Below are positions 36,332 to 45,588 of a stretch of 64,000 nt of DNA, piece by piece. The notes under the pieces are model-generated. The model was not told the origin of the DNA, made no database searches, and saw nothing but the letters and a program-made list of their open reading frames with translations. The translations under genes were made by a program, and so were the position numbers. Source of the DNA: Nonomuraea sediminis (GTDB taxonomy: Bacteria; Actinomycetota; Actinomycetes; Streptosporangiales; Streptosporangiaceae); NCBI RefSeq assembly GCF_018531495.1, contig NZ_JAHDTI010000010.1, positions 434,001 to 498,000 of the forward strand, given 5' to 3'. The stretch's first letter is position 1. Every line of letters starts with the position of its first letter.

Positions 36332-36976
36332 ATGCCCCTGCTCAACCTGCGCGACGTGGCGACCGCCGGCGCGTCGCTGCGGCCCGGCGTCCTCTACCGC
36401 TCCGCCCAGCCGCACAGCCTGTCCGCCGAGGACGTGGAGCTCGTCTCCCGCCTGCGCCTGATCGCCGACCTGCGCGGGGCGCGGGAGCGGACCGAGGACG
36501 ACTGGGATCCGGGACTGCGGGTGATCCGGCTGGGTCCCGACGAGGCGGGCTCACCCGCCTCGCTGCCGCCCGACATGCCGCTCGGCGAGTTGTACGTGCT
36601 GCTGCTCGATCACAGGACCGCCTGGTTCGCGCGGGTCGTCGGCGAGATCGCCGACGGGCTGCCCGCGCTGGTGCACTGCGCGGCGGGCAAGGACCGCACG
36701 GGGATCGTGGTCGCGCTGATCCTCGACCTGCTGGGCGTCGGCCACGACGCGATCGTGCGCGACTACGCGCTCACCGCCGACCACCTGCCCGCGGTGCTGG
36801 AGATGCTCGCCGTACGCGAGGAGGTGGGGCCCGCGCTCAGGCAGGCACCGGAGAGCGCGATGCGCACACTGCTGGCCGCGCTGGAGGAGCGCGGCGGTGC
36901 GGAGAAGCTGCTCGTGGCGCACGGCCTGGATCCCGAGCGGGTCTCCCGGCTGCGCCGGGCCATGCTCGAGCCCTGA
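36332..36976 (+). CDS. Tyrosine-protein phosphatase (PtpB-like, dual-specificity fold)
   Basis: 214 residues. The phosphatase loop HCAAGKDRTG has catalytic Cys116 and Arg; the N-terminal LRPGVLYRSAQPHSL and LRLIADLRGARE are typical of the Y_phosphatase3 family (MptpB and relatives). No signal peptide, so cytoplasmic unless secreted by a non-classical route as reported for MptpB. Substrates may be phosphotyrosine or phosphoinositides. Divergent from mobA with 63 bp between. Confidence 0.9.
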   Translation: MPLLNLRDVATAGASLRPGVLYRSAQPHSLSAEDVELVSRLRLIADLRGARERTEDDWDPGLRVIRLGPDEAGSPASLPPDMPLGELYVLLLDHRTAWFARVVGEIADGLPALVHCAAGKDRTGIVVALILDLLGVGHDAIVRDYALTADHLPAVLEMLAVREEVGPALRQAPESAMRTLLAALEERGGAEKLLVAHGLDPERVSRLRRAMLEP

Positions 36977-37072
36977 GTACGGCGCGTCGTCCCAGCTCAA
37001 CCAGGGTCCGGCATGTCATCGTCGGAGTGTGCTTCGCCGCAACACGCGGTTGTGATCACAGGGGGACCCATC

Positions 37073-38326
37073 ATGGACGAACGCACGCAGGACGTGCTGC
37101 GCGGGCTCAACGCCCACCTGCGCGCCGACCTGGAGGACTGCTACCGCGACCTGCACCTCCATCCGGAGCTGTCCTTCGCCGAGACCCAGACCGCGGACAA
37201 GGTCGCCAAGCGGCTGGCGGTGCTCGGCGTGGAGGTGGCCACCGGGATCGGCCGCACGGGCGTCGTCGGGCTGCTGCGCAACGGCGCGGGGCCCACGGTG
37301 CTGCTGCGGGCCGACATGGACGCGCTGCCCGTCAAGGAGCGCACCGGCCTGCCGTACGCGAGCATGGCGACGGCGCTCGACGGGACGCCCGTGATGCACG
37401 CCTGCGGGCACGACATGCACGTGACCTGCCTGCTGGGGGCGCTGACGCTGCTGGCGGGGCGCAGGGACCGGTGGTCGGGCACGGTGATGGCCGTCTTCCA
37501 GCCGGGCGAGGAGGTCGGCTCGGGAGCCAAGGCGATGGTGGCCGACGGGCTCTACGACCGGTTCGGCAAGCCCGAGGTCGTGCTGGGGCAGCACGTGATG
37601 CCGATCCCCGCGGGCAAGGTGGCCTACTGCCCCGGCGACGCGCTGGCGGCCACCGACGCGCTGCGGGTACACCTGTTCGGGCGGGGCGGCCACGGCTCGC
37701 TGCCCGAGCGGACGGTGGACCCGGTCGTCATGGCGGCCGCGATCGTGATGCGGCTGCAGACCGTGGTCTCGCGGGAGATCGGCGGGACCGAGACGGCGGT
37801 GGTGACCGTCGGGGCGATCAACGCGGGCACCAAGGACAACGTCATCCCCGACGAGGCGGAACTGCTCGTCAACATCCGGACCTACACCGAGGACGTCCGT
37901 TCGCGGGTGCTGGCGGCGGTCCAGCGCATCGTCGAGTCGGAGGCGTTCGCTTCCGGCGCTCCCCGCAAGCCCGATATCTCCACCATCGACACGTTCCCTG
38001 TGCTCCGCAACGATCCCGAGGCGACCTCACGGACCGCTGACGCCTTCCGCGCGGTCCTCGGGGCGGCCAACGTCGAGCAGATGCCTCCGGCGATGGCCAG
38101 CGAGGACATCGGCGACCTGGCCACGGCCCTGGGGGTGCCGCTGGTCTACTGGTACTTCGGCGGCGCCGACCCGGCCGCCTACGCGGCCGCCGTCGAGAAG
38201 GGCACCCTCGCGGACGACATCCCGGTCAACCACTCCCCCACCTTCGCGCCCGTCATCTCGCCGACCCTGGAGGTGGGCACCACGACCATGACCGCCGCCG
38301 CGCTCCACTGGCTCCAGACGCCCTGA
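37073..38326 (+). CDS. M20 family metallopeptidase / amidohydrolase
   Basis: 417 residues of the M20D (aminoacylase-1/IAA-amino-acid hydrolase) group. Metal ligands are visible in HACGHDMHV (Cys and His), the Glu pair in QPGEEVGSG, a His in LGQHVMP and a C-terminal His in PVNHSPTFAP. A dimerisation domain starts near DALRVHLFGRGGHGS. ATG 37073 follows AGGGGGACC. Hydrolyses N-acyl amino acids or related amides; substrate unknown. Cytoplasmic. Confidence 0.92.
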   Translation: MDERTQDVLRGLNAHLRADLEDCYRDLHLHPELSFAETQTADKVAKRLAVLGVEVATGIGRTGVVGLLRNGAGPTVLLRADMDALPVKERTGLPYASMATALDGTPVMHACGHDMHVTCLLGALTLLAGRRDRWSGTVMAVFQPGEEVGSGAKAMVADGLYDRFGKPEVVLGQHVMPIPAGKVAYCPGDALAATDALRVHLFGRGGHGSLPERTVDPVVMAAAIVMRLQTVVSREIGGTETAVVTVGAINAGTKDNVIPDEAELLVNIRTYTEDVRSRVLAAVQRIVESEAFASGAPRKPDISTIDTFPVLRNDPEATSRTADAFRAVLGAANVEQMPPAMASEDIGDLATALGVPLVYWYFGGADPAAYAAAVEKGTLADDIPVNHSPTFAPVISPTLEVGTTTMTAAALHWLQTP

Positions 38327-38501
38327 CGTGCCGTACGAAAGCACAAGATGATCTCCTATCCAGGTACGGGGCCTGGTGGCGCCCTACGAAACCTGCGGGG
38401 ACCGCGCCGAAAGTCGTTACACTTCGAACGCCCGGTCGAGTCCGCCGACCGGTCACGGTCGTCGTAGGCTGGCAGCACGGACGAAAAGGAGGTGACCCCC
38501 G

Positions 38502-39491
38502 GTGCTGAAGGACGCGTTCGGCAGGGTGGCGACCGATCTTCGGGTGTCCCTCACCGACAAGTGCAACCTGCGCTGCACGTACTGCATGCCGCCCGAGGGT
38601 CTCGACTGGCTGCCCAACGCGCAACTGCTGACCGCCGACGAGATCGTGCGCCTGGTGCGGATCGGCGTCGAGCGGCTGGGGATCACCGAGGTCCGCTACA
38701 CCGGCGGCGAGCCGCTGCTGCGCCGCGAGCTGGTCGACATCGTGGCCCGCACCGCCGCGCTCGCCCCGCGCCCGCAGATCTCGCTCACCACGAACGGCAT
38801 CGGCCTGGCCCGCCTGGCCGAGCCGCTGGCCGCCGCCGGGCTCGACCGGGTCAACGTCTCGCTCGACACGCTGGAGCCTGAGACGTTCAAGCGCCTGGCG
38901 CACCGCGACCGCTTCGCCGATGTCATCGAGGGCCTGGGCGCCGCCGAACGCGCCGGTTTGCGGCCGGTCAAGGTCAACGCGGTGCTGATGCGCGACGTCA
39001 ACGACCACGAGGCGGTCTCGCTGCTGCGCTTCTGCCTCGACCACGGCTACGAGCTGCGCTTCATCGAGCAGATGCCGCTCGACGCGCAGCACGGCTGGGA
39101 CCGCGCCACCATGATCACCGCGGACGAGATCCTCGACCTGCTGTCGGCGGCCTTCGACCTGTCGCCCGACGACCTGGAGGAGCGCGGCAGCGCGCCCGCC
39201 GAGCGGTTCCTGGTCGACGGCGGTCCTGCGCGCGTGGGCGTCATCGGCTCGGTGACGCGCCCGTTCTGCGGCGCCTGCGACCGGGTCAGGCTCACCGCCG
39301 ACGGCCAGATCCGCAACTGCCTGTTCGCCAGGGAGGAGTCCGACCTCAAGGCGGCCCTCCGCTCCGGCGCCACCGACGACGAGCTCGCGGCCCGCTGGGT
39401 CGCCGCGGTCGCCGGCAAGCGGGCCGGCCACGGCATCGACGACCCGTCCTTCCTCCAGCCGGCCCGCCCGATGTCCGCCATCGGCGGCTGA
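38502..39491 (+). CDS. moaA: GTP 3',8-cyclase MoaA
   Basis: First step of molybdenum cofactor synthesis, from GTP, in the cytosol. 329 residues. The radical SAM cluster is CNLRCTYC; the second [4Fe-4S] site lies in the C-terminal half (FCGACDRVRLTADGQIRNC). It ends SAIGG, the double-glycine tail needed for activity. GTG 38502 has a perfect AAGGAGGTGA seven bases upstream. Stands alone (no moaBCDE here), but with mobA it could support the nitrate reductase of this window. Confidence 0.95.
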   Translation: MLKDAFGRVATDLRVSLTDKCNLRCTYCMPPEGLDWLPNAQLLTADEIVRLVRIGVERLGITEVRYTGGEPLLRRELVDIVARTAALAPRPQISLTTNGIGLARLAEPLAAAGLDRVNVSLDTLEPETFKRLAHRDRFADVIEGLGAAERAGLRPVKVNAVLMRDVNDHEAVSLLRFCLDHGYELRFIEQMPLDAQHGWDRATMITADEILDLLSAAFDLSPDDLEERGSAPAERFLVDGGPARVGVIGSVTRPFCGACDRVRLTADGQIRNCLFAREESDLKAALRSGATDDELAARWVAAVAGKRAGHGIDDPSFLQPARPMSAIGG

Positions 39492-39517
39492 CCGCCCTTC
39501 CGGTACGGCTGAAACGG

Positions 39518-39655
39518 TCAGCCCTTGGTGCAGGTGCGCCCCAGATCGGCCATGACCGACTCGAGATCCTTGTAGGCACCGGGGATCCCCCGGATCCTTC
39601 CGACACTCCACCCCGCGCTTCCAGCTCCTGCACGGTGAAGGTCGGCTCGGCCTGT
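39518..39655 (-). pseudogene. Decayed C-terminal fragment resembling RtcB
   Basis: On the minus strand, with one frameshift near 39595, the translation reads FTVQELEARGGVS, then GIPGAYKDLESVMAD and CTKG before the stop. These match the end of RtcB RNA ligases (TVAELE, IPxAYKxIxxVMAxQ, CVKG), with roughly ten residues missing before CTKG. No start, no upstream remainder. The intact rtcB gene lies 1.2 kb away on the other strand with a different C-terminus. Short, so the match could be fortuitous. Confidence 0.42.
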
Positions 39656-39700
39656 GTCCCTCGCTTTGTCAGGGGCGCCCGCTCGTGGGGCCTACCCGGA

Positions 39701-40225
39701 TCAGCTTGTCGTGCGCAGGTCGGTGGCGGTCAACAACGATGAGAGGCTGACGCCTTCCGCGGCCAGCGCTGCCGCACCTCCCTGTTCGCGGTCGATGACG
39801 CACAGCGCCTCGCTGATCTGGGCCCCTAGGTTGCGCAGTTCGGCGGTGGACAGGACGACCTGGCCGCCGCTGGTGACGACATCCTCAACGACCAGAACCC
39901 GCCGTCCCGCCACATCGGCGCCTTCGGCCAGGCGGCAGGTCCCGTACGTCTTGGCCTGCTTACGAACGAACGCGCACGGCAGGCCGGTGTGCCGGCCGAG
40001 GGCGGTGACCACCGGGATCCCGCCCATCTCGAGCCCGGCCAGCACCTCGATGCCTCTCGGGACCAGGGGAGCCATCGCCCGAGCGATGTCGTCCAGCAGA
40101 ACCGGGTCGCCCTCGAATCTGTACTTGTCGAAGTACTCGGTGGTCGTACGTCCTGAGCGGAGCACGAAATGGCCAGTGAGGTGGGCGGCGGAAAGAATCC
40201 TGCGAGCTAAGTCAGACCGTGTCAC
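39701..40225 (-). CDS. pyrE: Orotate phosphoribosyltransferase
   Basis: Adds PRPP ribose-phosphate to orotate, the fifth step of UMP synthesis. 174 residues. The PRPP-binding motif VLVVEDVVTSGG is intact; TEYFDKYRFEGDP and FVRKQAKTYGT are characteristic OPRTase segments (catalytic Lys loop). GTG 40225 is chosen because residues before it are unlike the family; the ribosome site is weak. Isolated from other pyr genes. Downstream of it lies the rtcB-like fragment. Confidence 0.92.
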   Translation of the reverse strand: MTRSDLARRILSAAHLTGHFVLRSGRTTTEYFDKYRFEGDPVLLDDIARAMAPLVPRGIEVLAGLEMGGIPVVTALGRHTGLPCAFVRKQAKTYGTCRLAEGADVAGRRVLVVEDVVTSGGQVVLSTAELRNLGAQISEALCVIDREQGGAAALAAEGVSLSSLLTATDLRTTS

Positions 40226-40842
40226 AGGCAACCAGTCTCGCAGACATCCGTGACATCTCCGGAGACCAGAAGCCTGGTGGTCTGGTGCGACGGGGAGCGG
40301 TAGTGGTGGCGTACAGCATGGGACGCCGCGATCTCGCGTCCGAGCCCGTCTCATGAGTTCAAAGGTCGGCACTCGTGCGAAGATCATCGATGTGTTGCAC
40401 AGTCCCGCCCGAACCCGCAGTTGGGGCGCCTCGTTGATCGGCCGGCGTGGCACGGTGGTCATGGTTCTCCGCAAGGGCGCTTCGTGCCTGTCCTGAGTGT
40501 GTGCACCTGGCGACGCTTCCTTGAGCGAGGTGTCGGCTCCCTGCTCGTGGTCGTTTCATCCCACGGCCACATTCCCCCGCCCCCGACAGCCGACAGATTG
40601 TGTGTCCCGACCGAGGTGTCAACTCCGTCTTCGGATACCGCCGCCCTGCGGCTTCCACGCGGCTCACACCCCTGCCGCACAGACGGAGTTGACGCCGACG
40701 GAGGGACACGTGTCGAGGGCGGGGGTACGGACCTCGGCCCGCGTGCCGTACACGTCCAAGAAAGCCCTTTGGCGATAAAATGAGTGGGATTTCCTTCCTG
40801 GTGCCGCCAAACTGATCATCAACCAGTAAGGAGATTCACGAA
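40226..40842. other. 617-bp gap with long imperfect inverted repeat upstream of rtcB
   Basis: No credible gene. An inverted repeat of about 30-35 bp arms spans 40599-40713: GTCAACTCCGTC at 40616-40627 pairs perfectly with GACGGAGTTGAC at 40681-40692, and flanking GTGTCCC/GGGACAC also pair. Further right, GATAAAAT at 40774-40781 is a plausible -10 for rtcB. Confidence 0.6.
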
Positions 40843-41997
40843 ATGCCGAACCAGCCCGCACCGAACCTGCTGTCGTGGGCCAGCGAGATCGACGAAGGCG
40901 CGATCCTGCAGGCCGCACGCGCTGCCCGCCTGCCGTTCGTTTCCGGCCACGTCGCTCTCATGCCAGACGCACATGTGGGCATCGGTGCGACGGTGGGCTC
41001 GGTCATCCCGACCGAAAACGCGATCATTCCCGCCGCCGTCGGCGTGGACATCGGCTGCGGAATGGTGGCCACGGAGACGACGCTCACGGCCGCGGACCTG
41101 CCTGACACCCTGGCCGCGCTGATGCCGATGGTGGAGCACCGCATCCCCGCCGGCGTCGGCAAGGGCCACGACGACCCGTCGGTGGACCGCGCCCTCAGCG
41201 ACCTCGGGCTCCCCCACACCGACCTCAACCCGAAGCAGACCAGGAAGGTAGCCGACCAGTTCGGCACCCTCGGCTCCGGCAACCACTTCGTCGAGGTCTG
41301 CCTCGACGAGCGTGACCATGTCTGGACGGTCCTGCACTCGGGCTCCCGCGGCATCGGCAACCAGCTCGCCACGATGCACATCGTGGGCGCCAAGAAGCTG
41401 ATGAAGAAGCAGGCCATCGGCCTGGAGGACCCGGACCTGGCATACCTCATCCAGAGCACCCCCGAGTTCACCGCGTACATCGAGGACATGCTCTGGTCCC
41501 AGCACTACGCCATGGCCTCACGTGCCCGCATGGACAAGGTCCTCATCAACGCCCTCTTCCGCGTGGTCGGCAAGGGCCAGCGCCTCCGCACGATCAACTG
41601 CCACCACAACTTCACCCAGCAGGAAACCCACTACGGCAAGACCCTCTGGATCACCCGCAAGGGCGCCATCAAGGCCGACACCAACGACGAAGGCGTAATC
41701 CCCGGTTCGATGGGCGCCTGCTCGTACATCGTCCGCGGCCGCGGAAACCCCGAGTCGTACAACTCCTGCGCCCACGGCGCGGGCCGCCGCATGTCCCGCA
41801 CCAAGGCCAAGCGGGAGCTGTCCGCCGCATCCCTGACCCAGGCGATGAGGGGCCGCACCTGGAACGCCGATCGAGCTGCCGCGCTGGTGGACGAGCACCC
41901 GGAGGCGTACAAGTCGATCGACCAGGTCATGGCAGACCAGAAGGACCTGGTGGAGGTGCAGCACACCTTGCGGCAGATCTTCAACTACAAGGGATGA
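40843..41997 (+). CDS. rtcB: RNA-splicing ligase RtcB
   Basis: GTP- and Mn-dependent ligase that joins 2',3'-cyclic phosphate and 5'-OH RNA ends, used in RNA repair. 384 residues. Metal ligands: MPDAHVGIG (41-48), GVDIGCGM with Cys72, GSGNHFVEV, HSGSRGIG and NCHHNF. The guanylylated His lies in CAHGAGRRMSR. ATG 40843 is preceded by AAGGAG and a possible AT-rich -10. The C-terminus ends NYKG; many orthologues end VCVKG. No RtcA or RtcR neighbour. Followed by a terminator. Confidence 0.95.
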   Translation: MPNQPAPNLLSWASEIDEGAILQAARAARLPFVSGHVALMPDAHVGIGATVGSVIPTENAIIPAAVGVDIGCGMVATETTLTAADLPDTLAALMPMVEHRIPAGVGKGHDDPSVDRALSDLGLPHTDLNPKQTRKVADQFGTLGSGNHFVEVCLDERDHVWTVLHSGSRGIGNQLATMHIVGAKKLMKKQAIGLEDPDLAYLIQSTPEFTAYIEDMLWSQHYAMASRARMDKVLINALFRVVGKGQRLRTINCHHNFTQQETHYGKTLWITRKGAIKADTNDEGVIPGSMGACSYIVRGRGNPESYNSCAHGAGRRMSRTKAKRELSAASLTQAMRGRTWNADRAAALVDEHPEAYKSIDQVMADQKDLVEVQHTLRQIFNYKG

Positions 41998-42020
41998 CGA
42001 TCCCGAGCGGGACAACCCGA

Positions 42021-42053
42021 GACGCCCTCGCCCAGTAGCTTGGCGGGGGCGTC
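42021..42053 (+). terminator. Terminator hairpin after rtcB
   Basis: GACGCCCTCGCC pairs with GGCGGGGGCGTC (11 of 12) around CAGTAGCTT, 24 bp after the rtcB stop, followed by ATCCCGTTTGT. Confidence 0.75.
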
Positions 42054-42160
42054 ATCCCGTTTGTGTCGCCTTCCTGAGGAATCGGCGCGAGCTTCGCGGC
42101 AGACCGCCGTCTAGCTGCACCTCGCGCGCTCGCGGCGGGCGTGATGGTAGCTGGACAGCG

Positions 42161-42189
42161 GAACGCCCGGCCGGGTGGGCCGGGCGTTC
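42161..42189 (-). terminator. Terminator hairpin of the 42204-42689 gene
   Basis: GAACGCCCGGCC and GGCCGGGCGTTC form a perfect 12-bp stem with a five-base loop, beginning 15 bp beyond the minus-strand gene's stop. Confidence 0.85.
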
Positions 42190-42203
42190 TTGTGGAGCGG
42201 TTC

Positions 42204-42689
42204 TCAGTGGTGGCGGCCGATGACCTTCACCCAGTCGGTGGCCTCTGCGGAGCGCAGGTGGTGCGAGCCCTCGAAGATCGCGCGCCAGGTGCCGGAGGTG
42301 TAGGCGGGCACTTCGTCGTGGAAGTAGCCGCTGCCGTCGGTCCTGACCGTGTCCACGTACTCCCACCGGCCGGAGCCGTCGGGCTGGAACAGCAGGACGA
42401 TGCGCTTGCCGCCGAGGCGGTGCCAGCGCTCGTCCTTCTTGCACCAGTCGGAGTGCAGCACCTGGGTGAAGCCGTCGATGTAGTCCTCTTCGCACTTCAC
42501 CGACAGCCTGCCGTCGATGTCCAGGGGCCTGCCGCGCCAGGCGGGCTCCGGGTTCACGTCGAGCGAGAGGCTGGTGTAGCCGCCGTCATAGTCGGGATCG
42601 GGATCGGCCATCGCGGGTGAGGCCGCCGTCGCCAGCGCCGTCACACCGAGCGCGGTCGCCGCCAGGCCGGCGGCGAGACGTCGCATCAT
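42204..42689 (-). CDS. Secreted protein of unknown function
   Basis: 161 residues with a Sec signal (MMRRLAAGLAATALGVTALA, cleavage likely after SPAMA). The mature part has two Cys about 24 residues apart and ends in GTWRAIFEGSHHLRSAEATDWVKV. That last segment resembles the end of the neighbouring secreted protein (YWRIRFPGTGHYAPKYSS), suggesting a shared beta-sandwich repeat found in actinobacterial exported proteins. GGAAGGAAG precedes the start. Own terminator. Confidence 0.8.
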   Translation of the reverse strand: MMRRLAAGLAATALGVTALATAASPAMADPDPDYDGGYTSLSLDVNPEPAWRGRPLDIDGRLSVKCEEDYIDGFTQVLHSDWCKKDERWHRLGGKRIVLLFQPDGSGRWEYVDTVRTDGSGYFHDEVPAYTSGTWRAIFEGSHHLRSAEATDWVKVIGRHH

Positions 42690-42784
42690 CGGAAACTTCC
42701 TTCCCCGTGTGACATGTCAACGCGAATGACGACACGGGGTGAAGAAAAGTTGCAAAACGCGCGATCACAATTTCACAACGCCGG

Positions 42785-43540
42785 TTATTCACCGATTTTT
42801 CTAATTGAAGAGTATTTTGGCGCGTAATGCCCGGTTCCGGGGAAGCGGATGCGCCAGTACCCGTTGGGCCGGTCCTGGATCGTGCGCCCGAAAGCCCCGG
42901 TCGACTTGGTCACGGCCGTGCCCGCCACCTCCCAGATGTCGGTGGCCTCCTTGCGGTAGAGGATCTCCACCTTCTGCCCGCCGAAGGGCACGTAGTCGCT
43001 GTAGCCGCTGGGGTCGACCTTGTTGAGCCACCCGCTCAGCCGGACCCCGTGCGTCTCGCGCGCCTTCCCCACGCGCACGGACGTCAGCCGGGTCTCGCGC
43101 CTGAGCTGGAACGAGGCGTACTGCGTGACGACCTCCCCGTCGGCGCCCTTGGCGGTCGCGGTGATCGTCCACGGGCCCGCCGGGTAGAACCGGTTGAGCC
43201 CCTTCTGGGGCAGGAAGCGCCAGGTCTCCCAGCCGTCACCGGCGTGCGCCAGCCGCAGACCGGCACCGGGGGACGGGGAGGGCGAGGGGGAGGGCGTCGC
43301 GGAAGGAGCCTGGGCGGGCGGGGCGCCGGGCTCGACCTTGATGGTGACCCCGTCCTTCCCCGCCACCCCCTTGGCGATGACGTCGATGACGAGCCGTACG
43401 GACCCGCTGGGCCGTACGACCGGCTCGGCCGGCCGTACGGTGATCCCGTTGATGGCGAGCTCGGTCGCGGCGGAGGACGCCGGCAGTGGCGTCGTGAGCG
43501 CTCCCGCCGCGAGCGAGACGAGAAGCAGTCTTCTGGTCAT
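42785..43540 (-). CDS. Secreted protein with Pro/Ser linker, related to its neighbour
   Basis: 251 residues, signal peptide MTRRLLLVSLAAGALTTPLPA. An N-terminal domain of about 50 residues follows (LAINGITVRPAEPVVRPSG), then a linker of alternating Pro and Ser/Thr near 85-95. The C-terminal domain (TRLTSVRVGKARETHGV to the end) contains GYWRIRFPGTGHYAPKYS. It shares the last motif with the gene 95 bp downstream. Function unknown; likely an exported, wall-associated factor. Confidence 0.8.
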   Translation of the reverse strand: MTRRLLLVSLAAGALTTPLPASSAATELAINGITVRPAEPVVRPSGSVRLVIDVIAKGVAGKDGVTIKVEPGAPPAQAPSATPSPSPSPSPGAGLRLAHAGDGWETWRFLPQKGLNRFYPAGPWTITATAKGADGEVVTQYASFQLRRETRLTSVRVGKARETHGVRLSGWLNKVDPSGYSDYVPFGGQKVEILYRKEATDIWEVAGTAVTKSTGAFGRTIQDRPNGYWRIRFPGTGHYAPKYSSIRKIGE

Positions 43541-43613
43541 GATCGAGACGGTAGGAACCGTCCGGTAATGACCATGGTTACGACACAGGCCCCGTTTGGC
43601 AAAGCCCGGAAGA

Positions 43614-45452
43614 TCATCCGGAGTAGAGGCCTTCGATGATGTCGGCGTATTTCGCGTGGATGATCCGCCTCTTCAGCTTCAGGCTGGGGGTGAGTTCCTC
43701 GGTCTCGGCCGTCCATTCCACGCCGAGCAGCGCCCACTTCTTGACCTGCTGTACGCGGGCCAGCTTGGCGTTGGCCGCCTCGATCGCGGCCTCCACCTCC
43801 TTGAGCACCTCGGGATGCTCGGCCAGCTCGGCCAGCGAGCCGAAGGTGATGCCGCGCGCCTGGGCCCAGCCGGGCGCCACCTCGCCGTCGAGCGTGAGCA
43901 CGGCCACCGGGTAGGGCCGGTTGTCGCCGAAGGCCAGCGCCTGGCCGACGAGCTGGTGCTCCTTGAGGTGGTTCTCGATCCCGGCCGGGGAGATGTTCTC
44001 GCCGCCCGAGGTGATGATCAGCTCCTTCTTGCGGTCGACGACCCGGTAGAAGCCGTCCTCGTCGACGGAGCCGATGTCGCCGGTGTGCAGCCAGCCGTCG
44101 TCGTCGAGCAGGTCGGCGGTGGCCTCGGGCCGGTTGAGGTAGCCGCTGGTGTTGAGCGGGCTGCGGGTGAGGATCTCGCCGTCCTCGGCGATGCGGACCT
44201 CGACGCCCGGCTCTGCTCTGCCGACGGTGCCCAGGCGGTAGCAGGAGGGGCTGTTGCCGGTGAAGGCGCCGGTCGTCTCTGTCATGCCGTACACGTCGAT
44301 GACCTTCAGCCCGAGCCCGGCGTAGAAGTTCTGCACCTCGGGGGGCAGCGGCGCGGCGCCGGTGGCGGTCCACTCGGCGCGGTCGAAGCCGATCAGGCCG
44401 CGTACGGGCGCCAGGACGGCCTTGTCCGCCTCCTGGTAGGCGGCCTCGATCTCGGGCGTGCTCGTCCTGCCGTACTGTCCTGCCTCGACGTAGGCCCTGC
44501 CCGCCGCCATGGCCTGCCGTACGGCCTGCTGCCGCTCTTCCGGCTGGGTGGCCAGGACGGCCAGCAGGCGGGCCATCATCTTCTCCCACACGCGCGGGAC
44601 GCCGAAGAACATCATCGGCCTGACCTGGCCCAGCGTGCTGCCGAGGTTGGCCAGGTCGGTGCAGAAGTACACGTGGGAGACCTTGACCAGCGGCAGGTAG
44701 AGGGAGAGCACGCGCTCGGCGATGTGGGCGTAGGTGAGGTATGAGATCTGCGTGCCCTGGAAGGGCAGCCTGGTGAGCTTGTCGGTGGCCTCGACCTCGT
44801 AGAAGACGTTGGCGTGGCTGAGCGGGACGCCCTTGGGCATGCCTGTGGTGCCGGAGGTGTACAGGACGGTGAGCGTGTCGTCGGCGGTGACGGCCTGCCA
44901 GCGGGCGTCGACCGCGGCCGGGTCGGCCTCGAGCCGCTCGCGTCCCAGTGCCAGGAAGTCGTCCCAGGCCATGAACCGCTCGTCGCCGGAGGGCGCGCCG
45001 TCGAGCATGATGATCCTGCGCAGGCCGGTCAGCTCGCCGAGCACCGGCTCCCAGCGCGCCAGCTCCGCGGGGCCGCCGATGACGGCGTAGCGGGCGGCCA
45101 CGTCGTTGACGACGAAGGCGATCTGGTCGGGGGCGAAAGTCGAGTAGATCGTGCAGCCGACGCCGCCGGCGTGCACGGCGCCGAGGTCGGCCAGCACGTG
45201 CTCGCTGCGGTTGATCATCATCAGCGCCACGGCCTCCCCCGGCTCCAGCCCGAGCGCGGCGAGCCCGGCGGCGATCTCCAGGATCCGGCGGCGCGCCTGG
45301 CCGTAACTGAGCGTGGCCCAGCCGTCCTCGGCGGGGTCGGAGTAGGCGGGCGCTTCGGGGTGGCGCTCGGCGAGCTGCCTGAGTTGCTCGCACACGGTAC
45401 GGCCGGCTATGAGATCGGCGATCTCCGCCTGGACGTCGAGGACATCGGCCAT
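43614..45452 (-). CDS. Long-chain acyl-CoA synthetase (AMP-dependent)
   Basis: 612 residues of the AMP-binding superfamily. The P-loop-like motif is LYTSGTTGMPKGVPLSH; the A5 motif is VYGMTETTGA; WLHTGDIGSVDEDGFYRVVDRKKELI covers the Asp and hinge motifs. A C-terminal catalytic Lys lies in SLKLKRRIIHAKY. Long-chain FACS-type insertions fit the size. It activates fatty acids to acyl-CoA for oxidation or lipid synthesis, probably at the membrane face. ATG 45452 follows GGAGGCGG. Divergent from the POT transporter. Confidence 0.93.
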   Translation of the reverse strand: MADVLDVQAEIADLIAGRTVCEQLRQLAERHPEAPAYSDPAEDGWATLSYGQARRRILEIAAGLAALGLEPGEAVALMMINRSEHVLADLGAVHAGGVGCTIYSTFAPDQIAFVVNDVAARYAVIGGPAELARWEPVLGELTGLRRIIMLDGAPSGDERFMAWDDFLALGRERLEADPAAVDARWQAVTADDTLTVLYTSGTTGMPKGVPLSHANVFYEVEATDKLTRLPFQGTQISYLTYAHIAERVLSLYLPLVKVSHVYFCTDLANLGSTLGQVRPMMFFGVPRVWEKMMARLLAVLATQPEERQQAVRQAMAAGRAYVEAGQYGRTSTPEIEAAYQEADKAVLAPVRGLIGFDRAEWTATGAAPLPPEVQNFYAGLGLKVIDVYGMTETTGAFTGNSPSCYRLGTVGRAEPGVEVRIAEDGEILTRSPLNTSGYLNRPEATADLLDDDGWLHTGDIGSVDEDGFYRVVDRKKELIITSGGENISPAGIENHLKEHQLVGQALAFGDNRPYPVAVLTLDGEVAPGWAQARGITFGSLAELAEHPEVLKEVEAAIEAANAKLARVQQVKKWALLGVEWTAETEELTPSLKLKRRIIHAKYADIIEGLYSG

Positions 45453-45588
45453 GGCACCCGCCTCCAGAAAGCATTCACCTGCACGAGAGGCATGTATCGC
45501 ACCACGCGGACGGGGTAGCGGCAAGAATCTAGGACAAGTGTCACGTAGAGTGATCTGATACGTACGCGATGTGGTGTCGGGGGGACGC

